The notes below the pieces were generated by a model that was not told where the DNA came from, did not search any database, and worked only from the letters and a program-made list of their open reading frames with translations. From the NCBI GenBank assembly GCA_013391845.1, contig CP058414.1, positions 677,501 to 741,500 on the forward strand: a stretch of 64,000 bases of DNA. Direction: 5' to 3'. The stretch comes from Pseudoalteromonas shioyasakiensis. Its GTDB lineage: Bacteria > Pseudomonadota > Gammaproteobacteria > Enterobacterales > Alteromonadaceae. Below, one piece after another: positions 30,551 to 40,870 of this stretch (positions within the stretch are counted from its first letter, which is position 1; each line of letters begins with the position of its first letter). Position numbers and translations under genes: made by a program.

Positions 30551-31621
30551 TTAATCCGTAAAAGGCAAATAGATATTAAACTCTGTATGGCCTGGCCAAC
30601 TGTCACAATCAATGTGGCCGTCATGTTGGTCAACCAAGGTTTGCGCTATCGATAAACCAAGCCCTGATCCATTTTCTTTGTTGGTGATCATTGGGTAGAA
30701 CAAGGTTTCACGTAAACTCTTGTCTATACCTGGGCCGTTATCTGAAATTTGTATCAGCAAGGTCTTTTTCGGTGCTTTACCAGGGCGTCTGTGTTGATGA
30801 TTGATGCGGGTTTTTATTCTTATCTCACCACCATCAACGAGTGCCTGTTGTGCATTACGAATAATGTTCAGTACCACTTGTTGAATTTTACTTTGATCGA
30901 TGTATACGCTTGGTATACTTGGATCATAGTCTTTCACTAAAGTGATATTGGCATTGTTGTCTAACATGCTCAGTTTAATCACTGACTCTAAAGCTTGGTG
31001 AATATTGCCATAAGATTTATGTGGCAATTGATTCGGACCAAGTAAACGGTCTACAAGCTCGCGTAAACGGTCGGCTTGTTCAATGATTAATTCAGCACAT
31101 TGATCTCGTTCTTGCTGATCAACCTCATACTGCAATAATTGCGCCGCTCCGCGAATTCCACCTAAAGGATTTTTAATTTCGTGTGCTAAACCACGAATTA
31201 AGTTTCGTGCAGCTTGATATTGATGCATTTGATTAGAGGCTTGATCGTGACGGATTTCATCATCCATTTGACGGCATTCGAACAATATATAGTGACTATC
31301 GTTGTGACTTATACGTCGTGTACTAATGGTCAATTTTGCATGACGAGAATCAACGAACACTACGTCAGCTCTATGCTGATGGCAATCGACACCATCGAAT
31401 AATGAATACTGAGCTATGCGCTTTAAGTCTATTGAGTGGTAGTTAAATAAATTGTCGAAAGGTTGATTGATGATTCGCTTCGGGCCTAAACCTAAAAGCT
31501 CACTGGCGCTATCATTGGCATAAACCAGTTTAAAATCATGGTCGAGTAGAATAACGGCAGTACTTAAATTTTTCCAAATACTGTCGAGCAATTCAGAATT
31601 AAAGTGTGTATCACTGAGCAT
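30551..31621 (-). CDS. glnL: Nitrogen sensor kinase NtrB
   Basis: A 356-residue cytoplasmic histidine kinase. A PAS domain covers about 10-120, the phospho-accepting His is H147 in GLAHEIKNPLGG, the N box is IIRNAQQAL, and the G boxes are DNGPG and GSGLGL. PII protein normally tells it the nitrogen status. It is encoded with glnG in the glnA region. Confidence 0.94.
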   Translation of the reverse strand: MLSDTHFNSELLDSIWKNLSTAVILLDHDFKLVYANDSASELLGLGPKRIINQPFDNLFNYHSIDLKRIAQYSLFDGVDCHQHRADVVFVDSRHAKLTISTRRISHNDSHYILFECRQMDDEIRHDQASNQMHQYQAARNLIRGLAHEIKNPLGGIRGAAQLLQYEVDQQERDQCAELIIEQADRLRELVDRLLGPNQLPHKSYGNIHQALESVIKLSMLDNNANITLVKDYDPSIPSVYIDQSKIQQVVLNIIRNAQQALVDGGEIRIKTRINHQHRRPGKAPKKTLLIQISDNGPGIDKSLRETLFYPMITNKENGSGLGLSIAQTLVDQHDGHIDCDSWPGHTEFNIYLPFTD

Positions 31622-31700
31622 GGTTGCACCATTTTAGTGCGTTTCGATTTATTGCAGCTTAGCATATTCTTTTTGCGTTGCGAGACGTTAAGTTGAAATA

Positions 31701-32225
31701 TTAGTTTCCACTAATTACAGAAGCTCTATGCATGAAAAAGGTGCTGATTGGGCTAACCGAAACGAGTTTATTATTAGCATCATAAAGTTTTGCTTGTAAT
31801 GTGTGTTCACCGCGGTTGACCTCTCTTAGTGCAAAGGTCGTACTATTACTAGGTTCACTATGGGGCGTACCGTCAAGTAAAAGCTGTACTTTAAACCCTG
31901 TTTCAAAGCGTGGGCTAATTCGCGCAGTAACGTATACAGAGCCGGTATTTTCGCGAACAGTGGCTTCGTTTTTAGGAGATGAAATACTGACTTTAAATTT
32001 AATAGGTGTGGTGTTTGGCGCGCCCCTATCAAGTATACTGGTATCGGTAGCTGGCATAGTCAAATTTTGGGTATTTATTTTTACTTCGATAGCACCAGGT
32101 CGCGGTGTATCAGAAAATACTAAAACGCCGTTCTTATCTTTCCAAGAATATACTTTTTGCGCTGCGCTATAGCCAAAAAAGCTTATAAAAATCAGCAATA
32201 ATACTAATAAAGTTGTGCTTTTCAC
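31701..32225 (-). CDS. DUF4124 domain protein in the glnA-ntrBC locus
   Basis: About 174 residues, exported. I prefer the GTG at 32225, which has AGGG seven bases upstream, over an ATG at 32240 that has none. A signal peptide precedes the DUF4124 motif YSWKDKNGVLVFSDTPRP near the N terminus. A beta-sandwich-like second half follows, including GEHTLQAKLYDANN. Its role is unknown. Position between glnA and ntrB is typical of this lineage and hints at co-regulation, not necessarily a role in nitrogen control. Confidence 0.72.
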   Translation of the reverse strand: MKSTTLLVLLLIFISFFGYSAAQKVYSWKDKNGVLVFSDTPRPGAIEVKINTQNLTMPATDTSILDRGAPNTTPIKFKVSISSPKNEATVRENTGSVYVTARISPRFETGFKVQLLLDGTPHSEPSNSTTFALREVNRGEHTLQAKLYDANNKLVSVSPISTFFMHRASVISGN

Positions 32226-32286
32226 CCTGCAACCCTGCATTTTTTATTTAAATAAAACTGTAGAGTAGAACCCGCTCAATTACCAT

Positions 32287-32310
32287 TAAAAAAGCCCGCA
32301 AAGCGGGCTT
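32287..32310 (-). terminator. Intrinsic terminator of glnA
   Basis: On the minus strand AAGCCCGC, loop TTT, GCGGGCTT and a T-run. It lies between glnA and the DUF4124 gene, so ntrBC gets only read-through or its own promoter. Confidence 0.9.
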
Positions 32311-32358
32311 GAGAACACACATTTATTATCTTTCAGATAATTCTGATACAGCGTTAAA

Positions 32359-33765
32359 TTAAACGCTGTAGTACATTTCGAACTCAACTGGGTGAGTTGT
32401 CATGTTAAGCTTTTCAACTTCTTGGCTCTTAAGAGCAATGTAAGCATCGATTAGGTCATCAGTGAACACACCACCTTGAGTTAAGAACTCACGGTCAGCG
32501 TCTAGTGATGCAAGTGCTTCAGATAAAGAAGATGCAACTTGTGGGATCTCAGCAGCTTCTTCAGCAGGTAGATCGTACAAGTCTTTGTCCATTGCATCGC
32601 CAGGGTGGATCTTGTTTTTGATACCGTCAAGGCCCGCCATAAGCATTGCTGAGAATGCTAAGTATGGGTTTGCTGTTGGATCAGGGAAACGAATTTCGAT
32701 ACGACGTGCTTTTGCAGACGGTACCACTGGAATACGGATTGAAGCAGAACGGTTACGTGCAGAGTATGCAAGCATTACTGGTGCTTCGAAGCCTGGAACT
32801 AGGCGCTTGTATGAGTTAGTAGACGCGTTAGCAAATGCGTTGATTGCTTTAGCGTGCTTGATGATACCACCGATGTAGTAAAGAGCTTCTTCAGAAAGGC
32901 CAGCGTATTTGTCACCAGCGAAGATGTTTACACCATCTTTACCTAAAGATTGGTGACAGTGCATACCTGAACCGTTATCACCTACAATTGGCTTAGGCAT
33001 GAAAGTCGCTGTTTTACCATATAAGTGAGCCATGTTATGGATAACATATTTCATCTCTTGGATTTCGTCAGCTTTTAATACCATTGTATTGAAGCGCGTT
33101 GCGATTTCATTTTGACCTGCAGTTGCTACTTCATGGTGGTGAGCTTCTACAACTTGACCAAGTTCTTCAAGAACTAAACAAGTTGCTGAACGCCAGTCTT
33201 GTGATGAATCAACAGGTGAACACGGGAAGTAACCGCCTTTAACACCTGGACGGTGACCCATGTTGCCACCTTCGTAATCTTTATCTGAGTTCCAAGCTGC
33301 TTCTACAGAATCGATTTTATACATAGAACCAGACATGTCTGATTTGTACTTAACATCGTCAAATAGGAAGAATTCTGGTTCAGGGCCGAATAACACAGTG
33401 TCAGCAATACCTGTAGAACGCATGTATTCTTCAGCGCGTTTTGCAACAGAGCGCGGGTCACGCTCGTAACCTTGAAGTGTTGAAGGCTCAACTACGTCAC
33501 AACGTATGATTAGTGTAGCTTCTTCAGAAAACGGGTCCATTTTCGCAGACTCAGGCACAGGCATAAGTACCATGTCTGATTCATTGATACCTTTCCAACC
33601 AGCAATTGAAGAACCGTCAAACATTTTGCCGTCTTCGAAGAAATCTTCATCAATTTGGTGATGAGGAATAGAAACATGCTGTTCTTTACCTTTGGTATCA
33701 GTAAAGCGTAAATCAATGAACTTAACGTCATTTTCTTTGATAAAATCTAAAACCGATTGTGACAT
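32359..33765 (-). CDS. glnA: Glutamine synthetase type I
   Basis: A 468-residue dodecameric enzyme forming glutamine from glutamate, ammonia and ATP. Motifs include [12 protein letters not shown] near residue 50, the ATP site [17 protein letters not shown], and the adenylylation loop with Tyr near residue 397 (DKDLYDLP), which shows control by GlnE. Upstream are a sigma-54 promoter and an NtrC site, so it is induced in nitrogen limitation. Confidence 0.97.
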   Translation of the reverse strand: MSQSVLDFIKENDVKFIDLRFTDTKGKEQHVSIPHHQIDEDFFEDGKMFDGSSIAGWKGINESDMVLMPVPESAKMDPFSEEATLIIRCDVVEPSTLQGYERDPRSVAKRAEEYMRSTGIADTVLFGPEPEFFLFDDVKYKSDMSGSMYKIDSVEAAWNSDKDYEGGNMGHRPGVKGGYFPCSPVDSSQDWRSATCLVLEELGQVVEAHHHEVATAGQNEIATRFNTMVLKADEIQEMKYVIHNMAHLYGKTATFMPKPIVGDNGSGMHCHQSLGKDGVNIFAGDKYAGLSEEALYYIGGIIKHAKAINAFANASTNSYKRLVPGFEAPVMLAYSARNRSASIRIPVVPSAKARRIEIRFPDPTANPYLAFSAMLMAGLDGIKNKIHPGDAMDKDLYDLPAEEAAEIPQVASSLSEALASLDADREFLTQGGVFTDDLIDAYIALKSQEVEKLNMTTHPVEFEMYYSV

Positions 33766-33821
33766 GTGTCCTCCAATTGTTGGGTTTTATTTTTGCTGCA
33801 TTATTGCTTTTCGCTATTGTA

Positions 33822-33837
33822 AGCTGGTTTCGTGCCA
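33822..33837 (-). promoter_or_regulatory. Sigma-54 promoter of glnA
   Basis: On the minus strand TGGCACGAAACCAGCT matches the -24/-12 form: GG, ten bases, then GC. The -24 half is perfect; the -12 half has CAGC for TTGC. It lies about 57 bp before the glnA start. Confidence 0.8.
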
Positions 33838-33899
33838 TGTTTTTAACACATTGTTTAGGCTTATAAAAATAAACACGGCTCAGTTTTGTTAACTCTTCA

Positions 33900-33916
33900 A
33901 GCACCAAGTTGGTGCA
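33900..33916 (-). promoter_or_regulatory. NtrC enhancer site upstream of glnA
   Basis: GCACC-AAGTT-GGTGC is a perfect dyad, one flanking base short of TGCACC-N5-GGTGCA. It is roughly 90-105 bp upstream of the expected start of the sigma-54 transcript. A weaker half site, GGTGCA, follows at 33932, like the paired sites at E. coli glnAp2. Confidence 0.8.
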
Positions 33917-34272
33917 TAAAAAGTTCATTGTGGTGCATAAAAAGTGCAACCTTATTTTTGCACAATTATTGCGCGTGCCAATTTTTCTGCTATGAACACG
34001 ATTTAGTGCCAAAATATGGTTCAAAAACTAAATTTTCGCCAGTTTTGCGTTCAGATTCACTTTAATTTTCATAAATTTGTCATTTATAAAACAGATACTT
34101 ATAAAAAGCCTGAAGAAAGTTTATAAATTTATATTGGATAAACTTTCATCCATGCCATTATTAAGGGATAATATGCGCCCTTTTAAATCCTATGCTGGGA
34201 CATCTGGTGAAAACGCAGGTGACTGCGTAGATCTTGCAGGATCAATGAGATTCAATTTCTCTGAGAAAAAAT

Positions 34273-36096
34273 ATGAGCATCGAAAAGTTAAGAAATATAG
34301 CGATTATCGCCCACGTTGACCACGGTAAAACAACTTTGGTTGATAAACTGCTTGAGCAATCAGGCACATTAGAAACGCGCGGCGGTAACGAAGAGCGCGT
34401 AATGGACTCAAACGACATTGAGAAAGAGCGTGGTATTACCATTTTAGCTAAGAACACAGCTATTTCTTGGAACGACTACCATATCAATATCGTAGACACC
34501 CCAGGACACGCCGACTTCGGTGGTGAAGTAGAGCGCGTACTTTCGATGGCTGACTCAGTATTACTACTTGTTGATGCTCAAGAAGGTCCAATGCCGCAAA
34601 CGCGTTTCGTAACGCAAAAAGCATTCGCACAAGGTTTAACGCCAATTGTTGTTATCAACAAAATCGACAAACCAGGTGCACGTCCTGACTGGGTTATGGA
34701 CCAAGTTTTCGATTTATTCGATAACCTAGGTGCAACTGACGAACAGTTAGACTTTAAAGTAATCTATGCATCAGCGATCAACGGCTGGGCAACAATGGAT
34801 TTAGACGAGCCATCAGATAACATGGAACCAATGTTCAAGATGATCGTTGACGAAGTATCTCCACCGGATGCAGATCCTGAAGGTGCTTTCCAAATGCAAA
34901 TTTCTCAGCTTGACTACAACTCATACATCGGTGTTATCGGTGTAGGTCGTATCAAGCGTGGTACTGTTCGTCCTAACCAACAAGTAACAATTGTTAGTGC
35001 AGACGGTACTAAGCGTAACGGTAAAGTTGGCCAAGTAATGAGCTACTTAGGCCTTGAGCGTCATGAAGCAGAATCTGCAGGCGCGGGTGACATCATTGCT
35101 ATCACAGGTCTGGGTGAGCTGAAAATCTCAGACACTATCTGTGATGTAAATACCGTTGAAGCATTACCACCGCTAAGCGTTGATGAGCCTACAGTAACAA
35201 TGACGTTCTCTGTAAACACATCACCATTTGCTGGTAAAGAAGGTAAATTCGTAACTTCACGTAACATCCTTGAGCGTTTACAAGCTGAGCTTGTACACAA
35301 CGTAGCACTACGTGTTGAAGAAACTGACAATCCAGATAGCTTCCGTGTTTCTGGTCGTGGTGAGTTACACTTAGGTATCTTAATCGAGAACATGCGTCGT
35401 GAAGGTTACGAGCTTGCGGTTTCTCGTCCACAAGTAATCCTTCGTGAAGTTGATGGTCAAAAAGAAGAGCCATACGAAACACTTACAATCGACTGTCAAG
35501 AAGAGCACCAAGGTTCTATCATGGAACAAATTGGTCTTCGTAAGGGTGAACTAACAGACATGTCTCCAGATGGTAAAGGCCGTGTACGTATGGACTTTAT
35601 GATCCCAAGCCGTGGCTTAATTGGTTTCCAAACTGAATTCATGACATTAACGTCTGGTTCTGGTCTTCTTTACCACACATTCGATCACTACGGTCCACAT
35701 AAAGGCGGTACTATCGGTGCGCGTAAGAATGGTGTAATGATTGCAAACGCAACTGGTAAAGCACTTACTAACGCATTATTCAACTTACAAGACCGCGGTA
35801 AGTTATTCATCGGTCACGGTGTTGAAGTTTACGAAGGTATGGTTATCGGTATCCACAGCCGTGATAACGACCTAACAGTAAACGCACTTAAAGGTAAGCA
35901 ACTTACTAACGTTCGTGCATCTGGTACAGATGAAGCACAAACGCTAACACCACCACTTAACTATACGCTTGAACAAGCGATTGAATTCATCGATGATGAT
36001 GAGTTAGTGGAAGTTACACCTCAGAGCATCCGTATTCGTAAACGTCACTTAACTGAAAGTGAGCGTAAACGTGCGAGTCGTGCAGCTAAAGACTAA
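34273..36096 (+). CDS. typA: Translational GTPase BipA/TypA
   Basis: A 607-residue ribosome-associated GTPase involved in 50S assembly and stress adaptation. G motifs: AHVDHGKTT (about 14-22), the switch-I region [21 protein letters not shown], and [13 protein letters not shown]-like domains III and V and the family-specific C-terminal domain follow. It is divergent from glnA, an arrangement common in gammaproteobacteria. Confidence 0.96.
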   Translation: MSIEKLRNIAIIAHVDHGKTTLVDKLLEQSGTLETRGGNEERVMDSNDIEKERGITILAKNTAISWNDYHINIVDTPGHADFGGEVERVLSMADSVLLLVDAQEGPMPQTRFVTQKAFAQGLTPIVVINKIDKPGARPDWVMDQVFDLFDNLGATDEQLDFKVIYASAINGWATMDLDEPSDNMEPMFKMIVDEVSPPDADPEGAFQMQISQLDYNSYIGVIGVGRIKRGTVRPNQQVTIVSADGTKRNGKVGQVMSYLGLERHEAESAGAGDIIAITGLGELKISDTICDVNTVEALPPLSVDEPTVTMTFSVNTSPFAGKEGKFVTSRNILERLQAELVHNVALRVEETDNPDSFRVSGRGELHLGILIENMRREGYELAVSRPQVILREVDGQKEEPYETLTIDCQEEHQGSIMEQIGLRKGELTDMSPDGKGRVRMDFMIPSRGLIGFQTEFMTLTSGSGLLYHTFDHYGPHKGGTIGARKNGVMIANATGKALTNALFNLQDRGKLFIGHGVEVYEGMVIGIHSRDNDLTVNALKGKQLTNVRASGTDEAQTLTPPLNYTLEQAIEFIDDDELVEVTPQSIRIRKRHLTESERKRASRAAKD

Positions 36097-36121
36097 TAAG
36101 GTCTTTTAGTTTTTCAAAATT

Positions 36122-36157
36122 AAAACCGCCGTATTGAAAAATACGGCGGTTTTTTGT
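36122..36157 (+). terminator. Intrinsic terminator of typA
   Basis: AAAACCGCCGTAT and ATACGGCGGTTTT form a 13-bp stem with a TGAAAA loop and T-tract. Confidence 0.92.
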
Positions 36158-36166
36158 TGTATGATT

Positions 36167-36250
<84 letters not shown>

Positions 36251-36285
36251 AGATCGCAAGTGACTTACACTATGTGCCGCAACTA

Positions 36286-36438
36286 ATGTCCCAACCTGAG
36301 TGGGATGGTAATCCTGACCTTGATATTACTTTTCTTGTTGGCGTAATATTTCGTACCACAGTGATTAATGTTTTATTGCTACCTACAGGAATTTTAGGAA
36401 AATACTTCCATAACAAAGTTAATGCCACTGGAATTTAG
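36286..36438 (+). pseudogene. Possible small ORF or gene remnant
   Basis: A 50-codon frame from ATG 36286 to TAG, open further upstream into the heptamer array. It encodes a polar start (SQPEWDGNPDLD), a hydrophobic stretch (ITFLVGVIF, VINVLLLPTGILG) and the tail KYFHNKVNATGI. It reads like the C-terminal end of a larger membrane protein. No ribosome-binding site was seen. It could be a decayed gene or chance. Confidence 0.3.
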
Positions 36439-36609
36439 CCTAAGCTCATTCACTAGGAGTGAATTGTTCCAACATTGCTATTAGAGCTATAGCTTTGCTT
36501 ATTTTTTGTATTTCTAACCTAGTTAATTAGTTTATTGAGCAACTCGCAACTTTTTACTAACCCCCCCACTTGTACTATGTTTTCTAAATCTACCTTGCAG
36601 GAGAGTAAG

Positions 36610-37035
36610 ATGTATTTAGTTAGACTGATTTACACAAGTGAAATTAGCGATGGATTTGGACCTAATGACATCGAAAATATTCTAGAGAAAGCTAAACAGA
36701 ATAATGCTAAATGTAATGTAACAGGGCTACTTTGTTTTAATAGTTCTCATTTTATGCAATGCCTCGAAGGGTCACGAAAAGCAGTGAATGAGACTTATCA
36801 TCGTATTCTTAATGACAAGCGTCATCGTAATATTATCATGCTGAATTATTGTGAAATTTATGAAAGGGAATTTGAAAATTGGTCTATGGGTTATATTCCT
36901 TACACTAAACAAGTAAGCCCTATTAATCTTAAATATTCAGGGACCAGCGAATTTAACCCATTAGCCATGTCTGCAGGAAGCGCGCATAAACTTATGCTAG
37001 CTTTACGTGACTCATTGCTCAAACATACGATGTAA
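36610..37035 (+). CDS. BLUF-domain blue-light sensor protein
   Basis: A 141-residue single-domain photoreceptor that should bind FAD. All key BLUF residues are present: Y8, N32, Q50 (in FMQCLEG), W91 and M93. Spacing matches AppA (Y21, N45, Q63, W104, M106). The ATG at 36610 follows AGGAGAGTAAG; an in-frame extension upstream looks non-coding. With no output domain it must act through a partner protein, which is not encoded nearby. Confidence 0.88.
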   Translation: MYLVRLIYTSEISDGFGPNDIENILEKAKQNNAKCNVTGLLCFNSSHFMQCLEGSRKAVNETYHRILNDKRHRNIIMLNYCEIYEREFENWSMGYIPYTKQVSPINLKYSGTSEFNPLAMSAGSAHKLMLALRDSLLKHTM

Positions 37036-37050
37036 TGCTTGCAGGTGTCG

Positions 37051-38142
37051 CTACAGTGACACTTGCTCGCCTTCATTTAATATGTAAAGAGGAACTTGGC
37101 TGTTCATTTGCTTTTGCATATGTAGTAATCTCAATAACGCAGAGTGACTCGAGTGATCACCCATTTGCCAGCTTGAGTTGCCATAACCCCATGGGATCAT
37201 CACTTTACAGCTTAGTTCCTCTGCCGCGTTTAATGCATCTTCTGGCGTTGTGTGAACATAACGATACCATTTGCCATTTTCTTCATGGTAATAGGAAGCT
37301 ATCGGCAGCAAACACACATCAATCTCGCCATATTTTTGGTTAATATCTTGAAAATGTTTTGAGTAACCGGTATCGCCAGCAAAAAATAAGGTTTTACCAT
37401 TTTGTTCTAGTAACCAGCCATTCCAGAGATCTTTGTTGTGGTCGTCGTAAATGAAAGGCACCATAATACGGCTACTAAAATGGTGCGCTGGCACCGCATT
37501 AACAGTTAAGTCATTAATTTGTGTACTTGCGTACCATGCCATTTCTGAAATATTAAAGCCACCCGTCGGGAAGTTATCTGCAAACCCTAATGGCACTAAA
37601 TAGCGCGGAGCATTGCCAATTTCTTCTATATCCGCTTTGTTAAAATGGTCATAGTGAATATGTGAGTACATTACCGCATCTAAGCCATTAAGTTGTACTT
37701 TTGATGGCCAAAAACCGGGTTTGCGATAGATGCCCCCTGCTAGCTTAAAGGCTAAGTCTACGGGTGAATCAAACTGATCCTTAACAGGGTCAAACAACAG
37801 CTGTTCACCATTGGGTGACTGAATATAAAAGCTAGCATGGCCTAACCAACGAACCTTAAAGCCTGAGTTGATTGCAGGTACATTTTGCTGTGCTTGATAT
37901 TGGCATTGTGAGTTGCTGTCGTCGCACACGAGTAGTTCTGACGCTTCATAGCAATTGTCAGTGCAGGTTGTTGGGTATTGTTTATCACCAGGATAAAGGT
38001 TGTGGTAGCGACCTTCGTACTCACCCTCGGTTTTTAATGGAGTGATGGTGCCTTCACCGGCAATAACATTAACAGTGTTTGAATTACTGCATGCACTCAA
38101 GAGTGCTGCTGCAATAAGTGTTGAGAGAGTTTTTAAATGCAT
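37051..38142 (-). CDS. Metallo-beta-lactamase-fold lipoprotein (NAPE-PLD/UlaG-like)
   Basis: About 363 residues from the ATG at 38142, with a lipobox LLSAC (Cys near residue 18). The zinc motif SHIHYDH is near residue 170, and later ligands are GDTGYS and the C-terminal His in MGDHSSH. The fold is that of N-acylphosphatidylethanolamine phospholipase D-like hydrolases. It is probably attached to the inner leaflet of the outer membrane, acting on lipid or a phosphodiester. Substrate not established. Confidence 0.8.
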   Translation of the reverse strand: MHLKTLSTLIAAALLSACSNSNTVNVIAGEGTITPLKTEGEYEGRYHNLYPGDKQYPTTCTDNCYEASELLVCDDSNSQCQYQAQQNVPAINSGFKVRWLGHASFYIQSPNGEQLLFDPVKDQFDSPVDLAFKLAGGIYRKPGFWPSKVQLNGLDAVMYSHIHYDHFNKADIEEIGNAPRYLVPLGFADNFPTGGFNISEMAWYASTQINDLTVNAVPAHHFSSRIMVPFIYDDHNKDLWNGWLLEQNGKTLFFAGDTGYSKHFQDINQKYGEIDVCLLPIASYYHEENGKWYRYVHTTPEDALNAAEELSCKVMIPWGYGNSSWQMGDHSSHSALLRLLHMQKQMNSQVPLYILNEGEQVSL

Positions 38143-38225
38143 ACCATGCTTACTTTTTATTCTTTGCCGTGAGTTTAGCAAAATAAAATTTAAGATAAAT
38201 CATTAAAAAGTAACAAGAGGTTACA

Positions 38226-38258
38226 CAAAAAAGCCTACGTTTAAGTAGGCTTTTTTTA
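38226..38258 (-). terminator. Intrinsic terminator of the DUF2959 gene
   Basis: AAGCCTAC and GTAGGCTT pair around GTTTAA, with T-runs on both strands. It lies 18 bp past the stop at 38276. Confidence 0.85.
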
Positions 38259-38275
38259 CTAATAGCTTGAGTTGG

Positions 38276-38932
38276 TTAGCCCGCTTTATTCATTTGCTCA
38301 ATGAACTTATTAGAGTCTTCAATTGATTTGTTCATGTCATCCATTAACACTTTTATATCGCGTTTTAGGCTTGTGAACTCACCTTTGATTGCAGTAACGG
38401 CCTGCGCATTGAGGTTATGTTTTAAATACAGAACATTATCATGTAGTGATGATAATACCGGCTCCATTTTGCTTTCTGCACTGCGCATTGAGCGAAGTAG
38501 TTGATCAAATTGGCGCTTAGTTGCATTGAGCTTTTTGCTGCTTTCACGTTTTAGTGAGGCGCTTTTGTATTGCTCTAGCTCATCGGCCCATTCATCAAAT
38601 AGGGCTTCAGCTACATCTTCTACTTTATTGATGTTACTTGTTACATCATTCGCTGCCGCTAAGCTCGACTCGTAGTCATCATTAAGTTGATTGTAGGCAT
38701 CTTGTAGTTCACCACCTTCAAAGTTGATTAGTGTGGTTAATCTATCTAATGCTGATTGAAACTCTTCTTGCGATTCTTGCTGCGCCTCTTTTGTTTCTTC
38801 TACGCGATCAACTAAAATGTCGCGCTTATGCACACCGACAGACTCCATGGCTGAGTAATAAGCTGACTGACAGCCTGTTAATGCCATTGTTACTGCAAAT
38901 AGTGGTGCACTTAAAAGTGTCAGTTTTTTCAT
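38276..38932 (-). CDS. DUF2959 family lipoprotein
   Basis: 218 residues with a lipobox ALTGC (Cys near 21). The rest is nearly all helix and looks coiled-coil (repeated Glu/Lys/Leu, about 45-215). DUF2959 proteins are conserved in marine gammaproteobacteria with unknown function, and this one is probably an outer-membrane-linked periplasmic coiled coil. It is divergent from yihY. Confidence 0.78.
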   Translation of the reverse strand: MKKLTLLSAPLFAVTMALTGCQSAYYSAMESVGVHKRDILVDRVEETKEAQQESQEEFQSALDRLTTLINFEGGELQDAYNQLNDDYESSLAAANDVTSNINKVEDVAEALFDEWADELEQYKSASLKRESSKKLNATKRQFDQLLRSMRSAESKMEPVLSSLHDNVLYLKHNLNAQAVTAIKGEFTSLKRDIKVLMDDMNKSIEDSNKFIEQMNKAG

Positions 38933-39018
38933 TGAGAATCCTTTTTAGGTACCTGTCATTTCAAATTATGTGGTGGATTGCTATGATTATCAAAACATTT
39001 TAGCAGAAATTAGATTCT

Positions 39019-39891
39019 ATGGATGAGAAGCTCAGTCGTTATAAGCTGCAAATAAGCATTTTCTTGAAGCAACAACCTACTTGGTGGATGCAGTATCTTA
39101 ATCGTTGTATTGACGATCAAATCACTGTAAATGCTGGTTATTTGGCTTATGTAACCCTGTTATCAATCGTACCTTTAGTGGCTGTCGGTGTGGCAATCTT
39201 TTCTGCTTTTCCTGGGTTCGAAAGCACATTGGTGACCATAGAAAACTTTTTGTTTACTAATCTTGTGCCGACCTCTACAGATGTAATTAAAGAGCATATC
39301 AGTGCTTTTGCAGGTAATGCTAATAAAATGACTGCTGTCGGTGTGGGCTTTTTAGCAGCGGTTTCCTTACTACTTATCCGGAATGTTGATGCTACATTAA
39401 ACCGAATTTGGCGTATTAAGAAAAAACGCCCAATGATGATTTCGTTTGCCGTATACTGGATGGTGCTCAGTTTAGGCCCTGTACTACTAGGTGCAAGTAT
39501 TGGTGTGACCTCATACATTGTCTCTTTAGTGTCATTTGCTGATCAGGGGATTCCCGGGTTTAGCGGCTTTTTATTGAAATTATTACCTTACATAATTTCA
39601 ATGATTGGCTTCATTATGCTCTATACTTTAGTTCCTAACACACGAGTTCCATTTAGAGCGGCAATTCCGGGCGCTTTGTTTGCAGCTATGTTGTTTGAGC
39701 TGACAAAAAAAGGCTTTGCTTTGTACATCAGTCACTTCCCATCGTACGAGGTTATTTATGGGGCGTTGGCAACAATACCTATTCTGTTTGTATGGGTGTA
39801 TTTGTCGTGGATTGTCGTATTACTCGGTGCAGAATTTACTGTATGTATCAGCCCTGAGAATATTGAGGACACGCCTGATATAGAGGTTTAA
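39019..39891 (+). CDS. yihY: YihY/BrkB family inner-membrane protein
   Basis: A 290-residue protein with about six membrane helices. The family marks DQITVNAGYLAYVTLLSIVP (about 35-54), IRNVDATLNRIWRIKKKRP and PILFVWVYLSWIVVLLGAE are clear. Its function is debated; it was formerly called ribonuclease BN by mistake. It begins a run yihY-pip-dtd, and the yihY-dtd neighbourhood also occurs in E. coli. Confidence 0.88.
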   Translation: MDEKLSRYKLQISIFLKQQPTWWMQYLNRCIDDQITVNAGYLAYVTLLSIVPLVAVGVAIFSAFPGFESTLVTIENFLFTNLVPTSTDVIKEHISAFAGNANKMTAVGVGFLAAVSLLLIRNVDATLNRIWRIKKKRPMMISFAVYWMVLSLGPVLLGASIGVTSYIVSLVSFADQGIPGFSGFLLKLLPYIISMIGFIMLYTLVPNTRVPFRAAIPGALFAAMLFELTKKGFALYISHFPSYEVIYGALATIPILFVWVYLSWIVVLLGAEFTVCISPENIEDTPDIEV

Positions 39892-39916
39892 ATATACTGC
39901 ACCTAAGGAGAGCGAG

Positions 39917-40870
39917 GTGCAGTTACATCCACATTATGTTGCTAACCGTGACTATCATTTGAGTGTTGGTGATGGTCATCAAATCCATGTTCAAGAATAT
40001 GGTGCGTCTACGGGAATTGCAGTGGTGTTATGTCATGGCGGTCCTGGCGCGGGGCTGTGCCCAGAAAATTGCCGCTTTTTCGACTTAGAACGTTTTCGGG
40101 TGATCATGTTCAGCCAGCGTGGCTGTGGTCATTCTACACCCCATGATATATCTAAAAATACCACTTCCGAATTAGTCGCAGACCTTGAGCTCTTACGCAA
40201 CCAGTTAGGTATTGATAAGTGGCTTGTTTGTGGCGAATCTTGGGGCGCCACGTTGGCACTTGTATACGCAATAAATCATCGGGAACATATTGCAGGACTT
40301 ATTTTACGGGCCAGCTTTCTAGCTTGTAATAGCGACTTTGAATGGCTCTATACAAAAAATGGAGCCGGCGCGCATTTTTATCCAGAGTGCTTCAATGAGT
40401 TTGCGCACAATTACTCCGATTGGCATGCCTTACTCGATTTTTATCAGCAACAGTTAAACAGTGACGATCAAATAAAAGCAAGTAAATTTGCCAAACTATG
40501 GTGTCATTGGGAACAGGTGCTGTGCCATGGTGAGCCATTAACAAACTGGGGTTTACAAGAGCCCCTTGTAGGGTTAAATCAAGCAAGGTTAATGGTGCAT
40601 TATTTTCGTAATCACTGCTTTATCGAAGAGGCCTTTATCGCAGAAAATGCACATTTACTTACTCATTTACCTATTTGGTTTATTCATGGCCGCGCCGATT
40701 TGATCTGTCGATATAGTGCGGTACAGCAGCTTGCTGAACAGTTAAATGCACAATTATTGATTTTAGATGGCATTGGGCACAGCAGCGATAATCAGGTATA
40801 TTTGGCGGCAATGCGACGTGCCGCAGATTTAATGTATATCAAGTTATCGAGGGATCAATGCAAGGCTTAA
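39917..40870 (+). CDS. pip: Prolyl aminopeptidase family hydrolase (S33)
   Basis: A 317-residue alpha/beta hydrolase read from a GTG start with AAGGAG upstream. The oxyanion motif is CHGGPGAG (about 38-45), the nucleophile Ser sits in GESWGA (near residue 110), the acid is in HGRADLICR and the His in GIGHSSDN. It probably removes N-terminal proline from peptides. It overlaps dtd by 13 bp, so the two are translationally coupled. Confidence 0.82.
   Translation: MQLHPHYVANRDYHLSVGDGHQIHVQEYGASTGIAVVLCHGGPGAGLCPENCRFFDLERFRVIMFSQRGCGHSTPHDISKNTTSELVADLELLRNQLGIDKWLVCGESWGATLALVYAINHREHIAGLILRASFLACNSDFEWLYTKNGAGAHFYPECFNEFAHNYSDWHALLDFYQQQLNSDDQIKASKFAKLWCHWEQVLCHGEPLTNWGLQEPLVGLNQARLMVHYFRNHCFIEEAFIAENAHLLTHLPIWFIHGRADLICRYSAVQQLAEQLNAQLLILDGIGHSSDNQVYLAAMRRAADLMYIKLSRDQCKA

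Noticed and set aside
33972..33992. A second sigma-54-like TGGCACG on the minus strand upstream of glnA
   Set aside because: No GC occurs at the required ten-base spacing, so the -12 element is missing. The site at 33822-33837 fits properly.
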